Of a stretch of 47,046 bases of DNA, positions 16,114-25,598 are shown in pieces (within the stretch, counting starts at the first letter, position 1; every line of letters starts with the position of its first letter). The notes beneath the pieces were generated by a model that was not told where the DNA came from, did not search any database, and was given only the letters and a program-made list of their open reading frames with translations. Origin of the DNA: Paracoccaceae bacterium (GTDB lineage: Bacteria; Pseudomonadota; Alphaproteobacteria; Rhodobacterales; Rhodobacteraceae); NCBI GenBank assembly GCA_016938875.1, contig JAFGTV010000013.1, positions 1 through 47,046 of the forward strand. Direction: 5' to 3'. Made by a program: the position numbers and the translations under genes.

Positions 16114-16339
16114 CGGCCTGTGGCCCTCCTGCGTTCCGGTTTCCCGTGCCATTTAAGGGAAGATGCGCCCGATGCCTAGTGCCTGCATGGCGCGGGGGCG
16201 CATTTGACCGCGTGCGCGCGACCCGTCAGGGCAAAGCCCGTGCCCGATCCAGCCGCCTTGCGGGACGGCCTGCCTTGCACTAAAAGCGCAGCACATCGCG
16301 CGGGGGCGGCCCCCGTGCGTCCCGCGGATCGGAGTTTCC

Positions 16340-17101
16340 ATGGCACGTCGCAAGAAGATTTACGAGGGCAAGGCGAAGATTCTCTACGAAGGCCCCGAGC
16401 CCGGCACGTTTGTGCAGTATTTCAAGGACGACGCCACCGCCTTCAACGCCGAAAAGCATGACGTGATCGAGGGCAAGGGCGTTCTGAACAACCGCCTGTC
16501 GGAATTCTTCATGGTGGGGCTGACCGCGATCGGCGTGCCGACCCATTTCATCAAGCGTCTGAACATGCGCGAACAGTTGATCCGCCAGGTCGAGATCATC
16601 CCGCTGGAAGTCGTGGTGCGCAATGTCGCCGCCGGCTCGATCTCCAAGCGGTTGGGCATCGAGGAAGGCACCCCGATGCCGCGCCCCATCGTCGAATTCT
16701 ACTACAAGGACGACGCGCTGGGTGATCCGTTGGTCAGCGAGGAACATATCATCGCCTTTGGCTGGGCCACCCAGCAGGATCTGGACGACATGGTGGCGCT
16801 GGCGCTGCGGGTCAACGATTTCATGTCCGGCGTGATGCTGGCCGTCGACATCAAGCTGGTGGATTTCAAGATCGAGATCGGCCGCATCTGGGAGGGCGAT
16901 TTCATGCGCCTTGTCGTGGCGGACGAGATTTCCCCCGACAGCTGCCGCCTGTGGGACATGAAAACCGGCCAAAAGCTGGACAAGGACGTGTTCCGCCGCG
17001 ACCTGGGCAGTCTGACCGACGCCTATACCGAGGTGGCCAGGCGGCTGGGCGTGCTGCCCACCAATGTCACCCACGCCACCAAGCCCACGCTGATCAACTG
17101 A
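16340..17101 (+). CDS. purC: phosphoribosylaminoimidazole-succinocarboxamide synthase (SAICAR synthetase)
   Basis: PurC joins CAIR and aspartate using ATP in purine synthesis. The 253-residue protein begins [14 protein letters not shown], the ATP-binding start of the family, and contains [12 protein letters not shown] and the signature VDFKIEIGR. It heads a co-directional cluster: purC, 11 bases, purS, 1 base, dehydrogenase, 11 bases, purQ. Confidence 0.97.
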   Translation: MARRKKIYEGKAKILYEGPEPGTFVQYFKDDATAFNAEKHDVIEGKGVLNNRLSEFFMVGLTAIGVPTHFIKRLNMREQLIRQVEIIPLEVVVRNVAAGSISKRLGIEEGTPMPRPIVEFYYKDDALGDPLVSEEHIIAFGWATQQDLDDMVALALRVNDFMSGVMLAVDIKLVDFKIEIGRIWEGDFMRLVVADEISPDSCRLWDMKTGQKLDKDVFRRDLGSLTDAYTEVARRLGVLPTNVTHATKPTLIN

Positions 17102-17112
17102 AAGGTTCGCCG

Positions 17113-17352
17113 ATGAAAGCCCGCGTTCATGTCATGCTCAAGGACGGCGTTCTGGATCCGCAAGGCGCGGCCGTGGCCCATGCGCTGGGCGCGCTGGGCT
17201 TTGCCGGGGTCGACAACGTGCGCCAGGGCAAGGTGATCGACCTGGAGCTGGAGGACACCGACGCCGCCAGCGCCGAGGCCCGCGTGCGCGAGATGTGCGA
17301 CAAGCTGTTGGCCAATACCGTGATCGAGCGCTACGACATCGAGATCGGCTGA
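17113..17352 (+). CDS. purS: phosphoribosylformylglycinamidine synthase subunit PurS
   Basis: The 79-residue PurS is the small bridging subunit of the three-part FGAM synthetase (PurS, PurQ, PurL). It shows the family pattern VMLKDGVLDPQG, then VRQGKVIDL, and ends TVIERYDIEI. The ATG at 17113 follows AAAGG. The stop is one base from the start of the next gene. The large subunit gene purL is not in the window. Confidence 0.95.
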   Translation: MKARVHVMLKDGVLDPQGAAVAHALGALGFAGVDNVRQGKVIDLELEDTDAASAEARVREMCDKLLANTVIERYDIEIG

Positions 17353-17353
17353 G

Positions 17354-18397
17354 ATGCGCGCCGCACTTTTGACCGGCTGGCGGAAACCGCTGGAATTGGC
17401 GCTGGTGGACGACCCGGTCTGCCCGCCCGGCGGGGTGGTCCTCAAACTGCTGGCCTGCGGCATTTGCCGGTCCGACTGGCACGCCTGGACCGGGGCAGAC
17501 CCGGACGTGGCGCTGCCGCATATTCCGGGCCATGAATATTGCGGCGTCGTCGAAGAGGTCGGCCCCGGCGTCACCCGCTGGCAGGTCGGCGACCGGGTCA
17601 TCGCGCCGTTCATCCTGGCCTGCGGGGCCTGCCCCGATTGCGCCGCGGGTCATCAGACGATCTGTGCCAACCAGGCGCTGCCCGGCTTTACCATGGCGGG
17701 ATCCTTCGCCGAGTTGATCGCGGTTCCCTTTGCCGACACCAACCTCACGCGGTTGCCCGACAGCATGGACCCGGCCCTGGCCGCGGCCCTGGGGTGTCGG
17801 GTGACGACGGCCTGGCAGGCGCTGACCGGCCGCGCGGCGCTGCGGCCGGGCGAGTGGCTGGCGGTGTTCGGCGGGGGCGGGGTCGGCATTTCGGCGCTGC
17901 TTCTGGGCCGGGCGCTGGGCGCGCGGGTGGTCGTGGTGGATGTGGTGCCCGAAAAGCTGGCCTATGCCCGCGACCTGGGTGCCGATGCGGTGGTGGACGC
18001 GCGCGCCGGCGATGCCGCCGAGAGCGTGCGCGAGATCACCAGCGGCGGCGCCGATGTCGCGATCGAGGCGCTGGGCATTCCCGAAACCACCATCGGCGCG
18101 CTGAAATCCCTGCGAAAGCTGGGCCGAATGGTGCAGATCGGCATGCCGGCCGGCCCCCATACCACCATGGAAATTCCCATGGATACCGTCTATTCCGGCC
18201 AGTTGGCGGTGTTCGGCACCCGTGGCATGCCCGCCTGGCGCTATCCCAGCTTGCTGTCGCTGATCGACGGTGGCCATGTCGATCTGACCCCGCTGATCGC
18301 GCGCCGCGTGGCGCTGTCGGATGCCAGCGCGGAACTTGCCGCATTTGACGCCCCCGCGCCGCCGGGCGTGGCCGTCATCACCGATTTCTCCGCCTGA
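17354..18397 (+). CDS. zinc-dependent alcohol dehydrogenase family protein
   Basis: The 347-residue medium-chain dehydrogenase has catalytic zinc ligands in GICRSDWH (Cys) and GHEYCG (His, Glu), the structural zinc cluster [16 protein letters not shown] with four cysteines, and an NAD(P)-binding Rossmann motif GGGGVG. The substrate is unknown. It is wedged between purS and purQ with spacers of 1 and 11 bases and lacks a strong ribosome binding site of its own, so it is probably translated by coupling to purS. Nothing in purine synthesis calls for it. Confidence 0.88.
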   Translation: MRAALLTGWRKPLELALVDDPVCPPGGVVLKLLACGICRSDWHAWTGADPDVALPHIPGHEYCGVVEEVGPGVTRWQVGDRVIAPFILACGACPDCAAGHQTICANQALPGFTMAGSFAELIAVPFADTNLTRLPDSMDPALAAALGCRVTTAWQALTGRAALRPGEWLAVFGGGGVGISALLLGRALGARVVVVDVVPEKLAYARDLGADAVVDARAGDAAESVREITSGGADVAIEALGIPETTIGALKSLRKLGRMVQIGMPAGPHTTMEIPMDTVYSGQLAVFGTRGMPAWRYPSLLSLIDGGHVDLTPLIARRVALSDASAELAAFDAPAPPGVAVITDFSA

Positions 18398-18408
18398 AAG
18401 GAGCCCCG

Positions 18409-19077
18409 ATGAAAGCCGCCGTTCTCGTCTTCCCCGGATCCAACTGCGACCGGGATCTTGCCGTGGCCTTTGAGCGGGCCGGGGCAGAGGTCACCATGGT
18501 CTGGCACAAGGACAGCGCGCTGCCCGCAGGCGTCGATGTGGTGGGCATTCCCGGCGGGTTTTCCTTTGGCGATTACCTGCGCTGCGGGGCGATTGCCGCG
18601 CGTTCGCCGATCACCCGCGCGGTGATCGAGCATACCCATCGCGGCGGATATGCGCTGGGGATTTGCAACGGGTTCCAGGTGCTGACCGAAACCGGCATCC
18701 TGCCCGGTGCGCTGATGCGCAACGCGGGGCTGAAGTTCATCTGCAAACCCGTTGATCTGACGGTGGAAACCACCGATACGTCCTTTACCGCCGCCTATGA
18801 AAAGGGCGCGCGGATCACCATTCCGGTGGCCCATCACGATGGCAATTACGTCGCTGATCCCGAACTGGTCGCCCGGCTGCGCGACGAGGACCGGATCGCG
18901 TTTCGCTATTGTGACAATCCCAACGGCTCGACCGCGGATATCGCGGGGATCGTCTCGCAGAACCGTCGGGTGCTGGGCTTGATGCCGCATCCCGAACGCG
19001 CCGCCGAGCCGGCCCATGGCGGCACCGACGGGGCGGCGCTTTTCCGCTCGCTCATCGGCGTGCTTGCGCCCGTCTGA
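18409..19077 (+). CDS. purQ: phosphoribosylformylglycinamidine synthase subunit PurQ
   Basis: PurQ is the glutaminase subunit of FGAM synthetase, releasing ammonia from glutamine. The 222-residue protein has the class I amidotransferase nucleophile in LGICNGFQ and the catalytic His/Glu in LMPHPERA, with the start [13 protein letters not shown] typical of PurQ. AAAGGAG precedes the ATG. It ends the pur cluster; the kinase gene begins 46 bases later. Confidence 0.97.
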   Translation: MKAAVLVFPGSNCDRDLAVAFERAGAEVTMVWHKDSALPAGVDVVGIPGGFSFGDYLRCGAIAARSPITRAVIEHTHRGGYALGICNGFQVLTETGILPGALMRNAGLKFICKPVDLTVETTDTSFTAAYEKGARITIPVAHHDGNYVADPELVARLRDEDRIAFRYCDNPNGSTADIAGIVSQNRRVLGLMPHPERAAEPAHGGTDGAALFRSLIGVLAPV

Positions 19078-19123
19078 GCGCAGGGCGCTTGAGCAGGGCG
19101 GCGGCAACGCTTACCCTGCATCC

Positions 19124-20890
19124 ATGGTACGCGCAGCGACCCGAAGACCGGCCCGGATCGCCCCCACCTCTGGCGGCGGATGGCGTGTGCGATTCGCACT
19201 GCTGCTGCTGATTGCGATCGCGGTGGTCACGATCTTCGTGACCAATAGCTGGCTGACCCAACGCTTTACCGAAACCACCCGCAACCGCGCCCAGGTGCGG
19301 CTGGCGCTCTATTCCGGCAACGTGGTCAGCGAGTTGCAGCGTGCCTCGGTGGTGCCGCTGCTGCTGTCGCGCGATCCGTTGCTGATCGGGGCGCTGAATT
19401 CTGGCGATTTCTCGCAAAGCTCGCAGCGGCTTTTGTCGTATATAGAAGAGATCGGCGCGGCCTCGTTGCAGCTGCTGGACAATTCGGGCCGCGTGGTGGC
19501 CGCCACCGACCGCGCCAGCATCGGCACCAACCTGCGCAGCGCGCCCTTTTTCGTCGAGGCGCAACGCTCCAACGACACTGTTTTCATTACCTCGCGGACC
19601 GAGTCGGGCGGGTTCTCCTTTACCTATTCACGCACCATCAGTTCCGATCGCCAAAAGGTCGGCGCGATCGTGGTGGGCGTCGATCTGGCCAAGTTCGAGC
19701 AAAGCTGGGCCGGGATCGCCGATGCGATCGTCATCACCGACAGCGAGGGGCGGATCATCCTGTCGACCGAACCGCGCTGGCGCGGGCGCACGGTTGACGA
19801 GGCGCTGGTCGCCCGGTCCGCCCCGTCGGCGATTTCGCGCGCGATCCAGGCCACCACCGACTGGGGCGCGCTGCCGCCCGATGCCTATCTGATGGGCGAG
19901 GCGGTGATGCGCAACGAGGCGCGGATTCCGTTTCGCGGATGGCGGCTGATTTCGTTCACCTCTTACGTGTCGATCCGCGACAAGGTCAACGCGGTGCTGG
20001 CGCTGGAGATCATGGGCTTTGCGATCCTGCTGGCGCTGACCTTTTATCTGTTGTCGCGCCGCGCGCAGCTGCGCTCGGTGGTGTTCCAGCGCGAGACCGC
20101 CGAGTTGCGCGAACTGAACGCGCGCCTGCAACGCGAGATCACCGAACGCGAGCGCGCCGAAAAGAACCTGGAGGTTGCCGAGCAGACCCTCGCTCAAAGC
20201 TCGAAACTGGCCGCCCTGGGCGAAATGTCGGCCTCGGTCAGTCACGAGTTGAACCAGCCGCTGGCCGCGATGAAGACCTATCTGGCCGGTGCGCGCCTGT
20301 TGTTGCAGCGCAAGCGGCCCGACGAGGCGCTGTCGTCGTTTCAGCGCATCGACGACCTGATCGACCGGATGGGCGCGATCACCCGCCAGTTGAAAAGCTA
20401 TGCCCGCAAGGGCGGCGATGCGTTCGAGCCGTTGGATATGCGGTCGTGCGTGTCCGGCGCGATCTCGATGATGGAACCGCAGTTGAAACGCCGCACCGTC
20501 ACCATCACCCGCAGCCTGCCGCGCGGGCCGGTCATGGTGATGGCCGACCGCATCCGGCTGGAACAGGTGATCATCAACCTGCTGCGCAACGCGCTGGACG
20601 CGACCCGCGGAATCCCCGATCCGCAGGTCGACGTGATCCTGTCGGCGGGCGAAACCGCCACGCTGACCGTGCGTGACAACGGCCATGGGATCGAGGATAT
20701 CAACGCGCTGTTCGAGCCGTTCTACACCACCAAGCAACCCGGCGACGGCGTCGGTCTGGGCCTTGCGATTTCCTCAGGGATCGTGGGCGACCTTGGCGGC
20801 CGGTTGACCGCGCGCAACGGGCGCGACGGCGGCGCGGTTTTCGAGGTGCAGTTGCCCATTCTGGGCCGGGACATCGAAGCCGCCGAATAG
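19124..20890 (+). CDS. dctB: DctB-type sensor histidine kinase (C4-dicarboxylate sensing)
   Basis: The 588-residue inner-membrane kinase has helices at about residues 22-43 and 290-312 enclosing a periplasmic double-PAS sensor like that of DctB. A cytoplasmic coiled-coil linker follows, then the H box SASVSHELNQPLAAMKTYL (H374), N box IINLLRNALDA, G1 RDNGHGIE and G2 GDGVGLGLAI. The SHELNQPL H box is typical of the DctB/FixL class. The ATG at 19124 is the last before the first helix; the ribosome binding site is weak. It lies 41 bases before the regulator. No dicarboxylate transporter is adjacent, so the signal is inferred from similarity only. Confidence 0.85.
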   Translation: MVRAATRRPARIAPTSGGGWRVRFALLLLIAIAVVTIFVTNSWLTQRFTETTRNRAQVRLALYSGNVVSELQRASVVPLLLSRDPLLIGALNSGDFSQSSQRLLSYIEEIGAASLQLLDNSGRVVAATDRASIGTNLRSAPFFVEAQRSNDTVFITSRTESGGFSFTYSRTISSDRQKVGAIVVGVDLAKFEQSWAGIADAIVITDSEGRIILSTEPRWRGRTVDEALVARSAPSAISRAIQATTDWGALPPDAYLMGEAVMRNEARIPFRGWRLISFTSYVSIRDKVNAVLALEIMGFAILLALTFYLLSRRAQLRSVVFQRETAELRELNARLQREITERERAEKNLEVAEQTLAQSSKLAALGEMSASVSHELNQPLAAMKTYLAGARLLLQRKRPDEALSSFQRIDDLIDRMGAITRQLKSYARKGGDAFEPLDMRSCVSGAISMMEPQLKRRTVTITRSLPRGPVMVMADRIRLEQVIINLLRNALDATRGIPDPQVDVILSAGETATLTVRDNGHGIEDINALFEPFYTTKQPGDGVGLGLAISSGIVGDLGGRLTARNGRDGGAVFEVQLPILGRDIEAAE

Positions 20891-20931
20891 CCGCACGGAA
20901 ATTTACAAGTGACACAAGGAAGTTCCAGCCC

Positions 20932-22251
20932 ATGAAAATCGCGATCGTCGACGACGAACAGGACATGCGCCAGTCGATCAGCCAGTGGTTGGCGCTCAGC
21001 GGGTTCGACACCATCACCTATGCCCGCGCCGAGGATGCGCTAAAGGAAATCGGTGCCGATTTCCCCGGGGTCGTGGTGACCGATATCAAGATGCCCGGCA
21101 TGGACGGCATGGCCTTTCTGAAAAAGCTGATGAGCCTGGACAGCACCCTGCCGGTGATCATGATCACCGGCCATGGCGACGTGCCCATGGCGGTCGAGGC
21201 GATGCGCATCGGCGCCTATGATTTCATGGAAAAGCCGTTCAACCCCGACCGCATGACCGAATTGGCCAAGCGCGCCAGCCAGACCCGGCGGCTGACGCTG
21301 GACAACCGCGCGCTGCGCCGCGAATTGGGCGATGGCACGGTGCTGGTCAAGAAGCTGATCGGCTCGTCGCCGGTGATGGAACGGCTGCGCGAGGACATCC
21401 TGGACCTGGGCCAGGCCGACGGCCATGTGCTGATCGACGGGGAAACCGGCACAGGAAAGACGCTGGTGGCGCATGCGCTGCACGCGGTGGGGCCGCGCGC
21501 GGGCAAGAAGTTCGTTCAGATTGCCTGTGCCGCCTTTGCACCCGAGGCGCTGTCGGCGCGCCTGTTCGGCCCGATCGAGGATGGCTCGACGCTTCCCGCT
21601 GTCGAAGAGGCCCGTGGCGGGACGCTCTGCCTTGAGGATATCGAGGCGCTGTCGCCCGCGCTTCAGGCCCGTTTGCTGACCTTTATCAACGAGCAGGGCA
21701 GCCCGGCCGAAACCCGCATTATCGCCGTGTCGAACCTGCAAGAACAGGACAAGACCTGCGAGGACATGCTGCGTCCCGACCTGTTCTACCGGCTGGCGGC
21801 GATGAAGATCACCCTGCCGCCGCTCCGGGCGCGGGGCGAGGATATCCTGACGCTGTTCACCCGCCTGTCCGAACAGTTCGCCGAGGAATACGGATGCACC
21901 GCCCCCGATGTCACCGCCCAGGAGGCCGCCCAGTTGATGCAGGCCCCCTGGCCGGGCAATGTGCGCCAGCTGATCAATGTCGCCGAGCGTGCGGTGCTGC
22001 AAAACCGCCGTGGCTCGGGCACCATCGCCAGCCTGCTGATGGCCGATAACGAGGCCAGCCAGCCGGTGATGACCACCGAGGGCAAGCCGCTCAAGGAATA
22101 TGTCGAGGCGTTCGAACGGATGCTGATCGACAACACCATGCGTCGGCACAAGGGGTCCATTTCGGCGGTGATGGAGGAGCTGTGCCTGCCGCGCCGGACC
22201 CTCAATGAAAAGATGGCCAAATACGGGCTCAGCCGCGCCGACTACCTGTGA
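20932..22251 (+). CDS. dctD: DctD-type response regulator with AAA+ and Fis domains, GAFTGA loop missing
   Basis: The 439-residue regulator has a receiver domain (D51 phosphorylated, T79, K101), an AAA+ domain with Walker A GETGTGKT (170-177), and a Fis-type DNA-binding end (RRTLNEKMAKYGL). Where sigma-54 activators carry LFGHExGAFTGA, this one reads LFGPIEDGSTLPAVEEARGG (211-230), about six residues shorter. Walker B is altered to TLCLEDIE, with the acidic pair swapped (ED instead of DE). Loss of GAFTGA should stop contact with sigma-54; NtrC of Rhodobacter capsulatus is a known relative that lacks it and works with sigma-70 RNA polymerase. AAGGAAG precedes the ATG. Confidence 0.87.
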   Translation: MKIAIVDDEQDMRQSISQWLALSGFDTITYARAEDALKEIGADFPGVVVTDIKMPGMDGMAFLKKLMSLDSTLPVIMITGHGDVPMAVEAMRIGAYDFMEKPFNPDRMTELAKRASQTRRLTLDNRALRRELGDGTVLVKKLIGSSPVMERLREDILDLGQADGHVLIDGETGTGKTLVAHALHAVGPRAGKKFVQIACAAFAPEALSARLFGPIEDGSTLPAVEEARGGTLCLEDIEALSPALQARLLTFINEQGSPAETRIIAVSNLQEQDKTCEDMLRPDLFYRLAAMKITLPPLRARGEDILTLFTRLSEQFAEEYGCTAPDVTAQEAAQLMQAPWPGNVRQLINVAERAVLQNRRGSGTIASLLMADNEASQPVMTTEGKPLKEYVEAFERMLIDNTMRRHKGSISAVMEELCLPRRTLNEKMAKYGLSRADYL

Positions 22252-22659
22252 CCGGCGGGGGACGGGAAAAAGGGCATTGTCTTTGCCCGGCCACTGCCGC
22301 TAATGTCGCATGGCGGAAAGTCGCGTAATATCTGCGCGGCACCGACGATTCCAGTTTCGCTGTTTTATGCGCGTCCCGGGGCGAACTAGACCGGGTCAGC
22401 GCGAAACAGACCGATCGGGCCCATAGGGCCCACAGCATGCCCAGGGCCAAACCGCCCGTGGGATACACAAATGGATGCCGCCTGCGCGGCATCGGAGAAG
22501 AACCGCGATGAACCGCGCAGCATATGATGGGCACATCCAGGGCAGGCCGCTAGGCGCCGCCCGTGCCGCCCGCATGCGCGTTCACGCCCCAACAAGACAC
22601 CCACCATTGCGCCGCGCCCCCCCGGGGGCAGGTGCCGTGCCGTGGTGCAAAGAGTTAAA
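22252..22659 (+). promoter_or_regulatory. long upstream region/leader of rne
   Basis: There is no gene in these 408 bases. A weak hairpin GGGCA-TTGTCTT-TGCCC (22272-22288) follows dctD. A perfect 8-bp hairpin GATGCCGC-CTGC-GCGGCATC lies at 22474-22493, and the last 100 bases are C-rich. In E. coli a long structured 5' leader lets RNase E degrade its own mRNA. The position suits such feedback here, but promoter and transcript start are not determined. Confidence 0.45.
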
Positions 22660-25341
22660 ATGGCAAAGAAAATGCTCATCGACGCCACCCACGCGGAAGA
22701 GACCCGCGTGGTGGTGGTGGACGGAAACAAGGTTGACGAGTTCGACTTTGAAAGCGTCAACAAACGGCAACTGGCCGGCAACATCTATCTAGCCAAAGTT
22801 ACCCGGGTCGAACCGTCGCTCCAGGCCGCGTTTGTCGATTACGGCGGAAACCGGCACGGCTTTCTGGCGTTTTCGGAAATCCATCCCGACTATTACCAGA
22901 TCCCGGTTGCCGACCGCGAGGCGCTGCTGGCCGAGGAACGCGCCTATGCCGCGTCCCTGGACGAAGATGACACCGCCGAAAAGGAAAAGCCCAAGCGGCG
23001 CACCCGGTCCCGGCGCAAGCCCAAGGCCGACAGCCGCCCCGAGACGGGCGCCGAGACCTCTGAGGCAGGTGCTGACGAGGCGCCCGTTCAGGACGTGGAT
23101 GCAACCGCCGAACCGGTTGCGCAGGCCGCCGCCACCGCGGTGAGCGCACCCGAGGCCGAGCAGTCCCCCGACGCCGGCGACGACACGCCCCCGACCACCA
23201 TGGCGGCCTCTGCGCGCAACGACGATCCCGTCGAGACGCGGGACATTCCCGGCATGGACGTGGTCGACCTGGACGACGAGGCAGAGGCCGAGACCCGGGA
23301 CGAACCCGACGAGCCGGTGAAATTCTCGCGTCGGTCGCGCCGGTCCGCCCCGCGCCCCGATCCGGAGGCCGAAGAGGGCACCGACGAGGCCGTTTCCGAT
23401 CCCGCCGCGCGCGACGATCAGATCGAATCCATCGCCGACGAGGATGTGAGCGAGGAAATCCGCCCGCGCAAACCCCGTGCGCGCCGCTACAAGATCCAGG
23501 AGGTCGTCAAGGTCCGCCAGATCATGCTGGTGCAGGTCGTCAAGGAAGAGCGCGGCAACAAGGGCGCGGCGCTGACCACCTATCTGTCGCTGGCCGGGCG
23601 TTATTGCGTGCTGATGCCCAACACCGCCCGTGGCGGTGGCATTTCGCGCAAGATCACCGTCGCCGCCGACCGCAAGAAGCTCAAGGAAATCGCCAGCGAG
23701 TTCGACGTGCCCGAGGGTGCGGGCCTGATCATCCGCACCGCCGGTGCCAACCGCACCAAGTCCGAGATCAAGCGTGACTATGAATATCTGCAACGGCTGT
23801 GGGAACAGATCCGCGAACTGACGCTGAAATCCATCGCGCCCGCGCCGATCTACGAAGAGGGCAACCTGATCAAACGCTCGATCCGCGACCTTTATAACCG
23901 CGAGATCGACGAGGTGCTGGTCGAGGGCGACGAAGGCTATCGCGTGGCCAAGGACTTCATGAAAATGATCATGCCGTCCCACGCCAAGAACGTGAAACAT
24001 TACCACGACCCGATGCCGCTGTTCGCGCGCTTCCAGGTGGAAAGCTATCTCAGCTCGATGTTCAACCCCACGGTGCAGCTGCGCTCTGGCGGGTATATCG
24101 TGATCGGCGTGACCGAGGCGCTGGTGGCGATCGACGTGAACTCTGGCCGGGCCACCAAGGAAGGCTCGATCGAGGAAACCGCGACCAAGACCAACCTGGA
24201 GGCCGCCGAAGAGGTGGCGCGCCAGTTGCGCCTGCGCGACCTGGCCGGGCTGATCGTCATCGACTTCATCGACATGGAAGAGCGCAAGAACAACGCCGCC
24301 GTCGAGAAGCGCCTGAAAGACAAGCTGAAAACCGACCGTGCGCGGATCCAGATCGGCCGCATCTCGGGCTTTGGCCTGTTGGAGATGTCGCGTCAACGTC
24401 TGCGCCCGGGCATGATCGAGGCCACCACCCAGCCCTGTCCGCATTGCCACGGCACCGGTCTGATCCGCTCGGATGACAGCCTGGCGCTGTCGATCCTGCG
24501 CCAGATCGAGGAAGAGGGCGTGCGCGGCCGCTCGCGCGAGGTGCTGGTCAAGGCACCGGTGGGCATCGTCAACTATCTGATGAACCACAAGCGCGAACAT
24601 GTCGCCCAGATCGAGGCGCGCTATGGAATTTCCGTGCGCATCGAGGCCGATCCGTTCCTGATCTCGCCCGATTTCTCGATGGAGCGGTTCAAGACCGCGA
24701 TCCGCACGGTCCCCGAGGTCAACGCCCCGGTGATCAAGCTGGACATGTCCGACATGCCCGATGCCGTGGAAGAGCCCGAAGAGGCCGTCGTCATTGCCGA
24801 AACCGCCCCGGTCGAACCGGTCGAGGGCGAGGACAAGCCCACGAAAAAGCGGCGTCGTCGCCGTCGCAGCAAGAAAAAGCCGGGCATCAACGGTGAAAAC
24901 GGCGCAGAGGGCACCGAGGCCGAGGGATCCGAGGACGAGGCCGCGCCGGCCGAGGCCGCACAGACGCCCGAACCCGTGGCCGAGGACGGCGAAGAGAAAC
25001 CGGCCAAGAGCCGGTCGCGCAGCGGTCGGTCGCGCAGCAACCGCTCGCGCAGCCGCAAGTCGGATCGCCCCGAAGAGGGAACCGAGGCCGAGGTCGCGCA
25101 ACCGGTCGAGACGGCCCCCGTGGAGGCGCCCGCCGCCCCCGCGCAAGCCACGCCCGAACCGGTGCCAGAGCCCGCGCCCGAACCCGCAGCGGCAATATCC
25201 GCGCCCGAACCGGTCGCCGTGGTCGCGGCGCCCGAACCCGTGGCCCCCGCACCGGCAGCCCAGCCCGAACCCGCCCCCAAAGCGGAGAAGGACACGTCGT
25301 CGGAGCCCAAGAAACGGGGTTGGTGGTCGCTGGGCCGCTGA
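22660..25341 (+). CDS. rne: ribonuclease E
   Basis: The 893-residue endoribonuclease is the core of the RNA degradosome. The N-terminus MAKKMLIDATHAEETRVVVV is typical of alphaproteobacteria. The S1 domain is split by an acidic, low-complexity insertion (about residues 98-272) and resumes at YKIQEVVKVRQIMLVQVVKE. Catalytic aspartates are D492 (VAIDVNSGR) and D535 (IVIDFIDME), and the zinc link is CPHC (593-596). After residue 700 comes a disordered tail with basic blocks (KKRRRRRRSKKK, SRSRSGRSRSNRSRSRKS) and proline/glutamate repeats for RNA and partner binding, ending GWWSLGR. A GTG 18 bases upstream is a possible alternative start. Confidence 0.96.
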   Translation: MAKKMLIDATHAEETRVVVVDGNKVDEFDFESVNKRQLAGNIYLAKVTRVEPSLQAAFVDYGGNRHGFLAFSEIHPDYYQIPVADREALLAEERAYAASLDEDDTAEKEKPKRRTRSRRKPKADSRPETGAETSEAGADEAPVQDVDATAEPVAQAAATAVSAPEAEQSPDAGDDTPPTTMAASARNDDPVETRDIPGMDVVDLDDEAEAETRDEPDEPVKFSRRSRRSAPRPDPEAEEGTDEAVSDPAARDDQIESIADEDVSEEIRPRKPRARRYKIQEVVKVRQIMLVQVVKEERGNKGAALTTYLSLAGRYCVLMPNTARGGGISRKITVAADRKKLKEIASEFDVPEGAGLIIRTAGANRTKSEIKRDYEYLQRLWEQIRELTLKSIAPAPIYEEGNLIKRSIRDLYNREIDEVLVEGDEGYRVAKDFMKMIMPSHAKNVKHYHDPMPLFARFQVESYLSSMFNPTVQLRSGGYIVIGVTEALVAIDVNSGRATKEGSIEETATKTNLEAAEEVARQLRLRDLAGLIVIDFIDMEERKNNAAVEKRLKDKLKTDRARIQIGRISGFGLLEMSRQRLRPGMIEATTQPCPHCHGTGLIRSDDSLALSILRQIEEEGVRGRSREVLVKAPVGIVNYLMNHKREHVAQIEARYGISVRIEADPFLISPDFSMERFKTAIRTVPEVNAPVIKLDMSDMPDAVEEPEEAVVIAETAPVEPVEGEDKPTKKRRRRRRSKKKPGINGENGAEGTEAEGSEDEAAPAEAAQTPEPVAEDGEEKPAKSRSRSGRSRSNRSRSRKSDRPEEGTEAEVAQPVETAPVEAPAAPAQATPEPVPEPAPEPAAAISAPEPVAVVAAPEPVAPAPAAQPEPAPKAEKDTSSEPKKRGWWSLGR

Positions 25342-25346
25342 TCCTC

Positions 25347-25370
25347 GCCCGGTCCCTGCGGGGGCCGGGC
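25347..25370. terminator. shared hairpin between convergent rne and tusA-family gene
   Basis: GCCCGGTCCC (25347-25356) pairs with GGGGGCCGGGC (25360-25370) around TGC, with one wobble and one bulge. It begins 5 bases after the rne stop and ends at the base before the convergent gene, so it can serve both strands. Only CTATTT follows, not a full U run. Confidence 0.55.
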
Positions 25371-25598
25371 CTATTTCCGCCGGATCAGGTAAAGCTGCGC
25401 GCCGTCGTGTTCTTGCACGTCGATCAGGCTGTGACCGGACTCGGTGCAGAAATGCGGAATGTCGATCACCGCGATCGGGTCATCGGCCCACAGGGTCAAC
25501 ATCCCCCCCGACGGCAGTCCCGCCAGCGCCTTGCGCGCCTTGAGAACCGGCAGCGGGCAGCGCAGCCCGCGCGTGTCGATCTGGCATGTGTCACTCAT
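25371..25598 (-). CDS. TusA/SirA-family sulfur carrier-like protein
   Basis: The 75-residue protein has the family signature DTRGLRCPLPVLKARKAL with the CPxP cysteine that carries persulfide in TusA. The fold is the two-layer alpha/beta of SirA-like proteins. In E. coli TusA passes sulfur from IscS toward 2-thiouridine in tRNA; other family members serve sulfur oxidation or selenium metabolism, and the exact role here is not certain. The ATG at 25598 is chosen because the domain begins directly after it; upstream open frame is not protein-like. Confidence 0.87.
   Translation of the reverse strand: MSDTCQIDTRGLRCPLPVLKARKALAGLPSGGMLTLWADDPIAVIDIPHFCTESGHSLIDVQEHDGAQLYLIRRK

Noticed and set aside
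22789-25146. A 785-codon open frame antisense to rne
   Set aside because: Its sequence is the complementary-frame shadow of a GC-rich gene (Gly/Arg/His/Asp rich, no domain), and the sense strand encodes an unmistakable RNase E.
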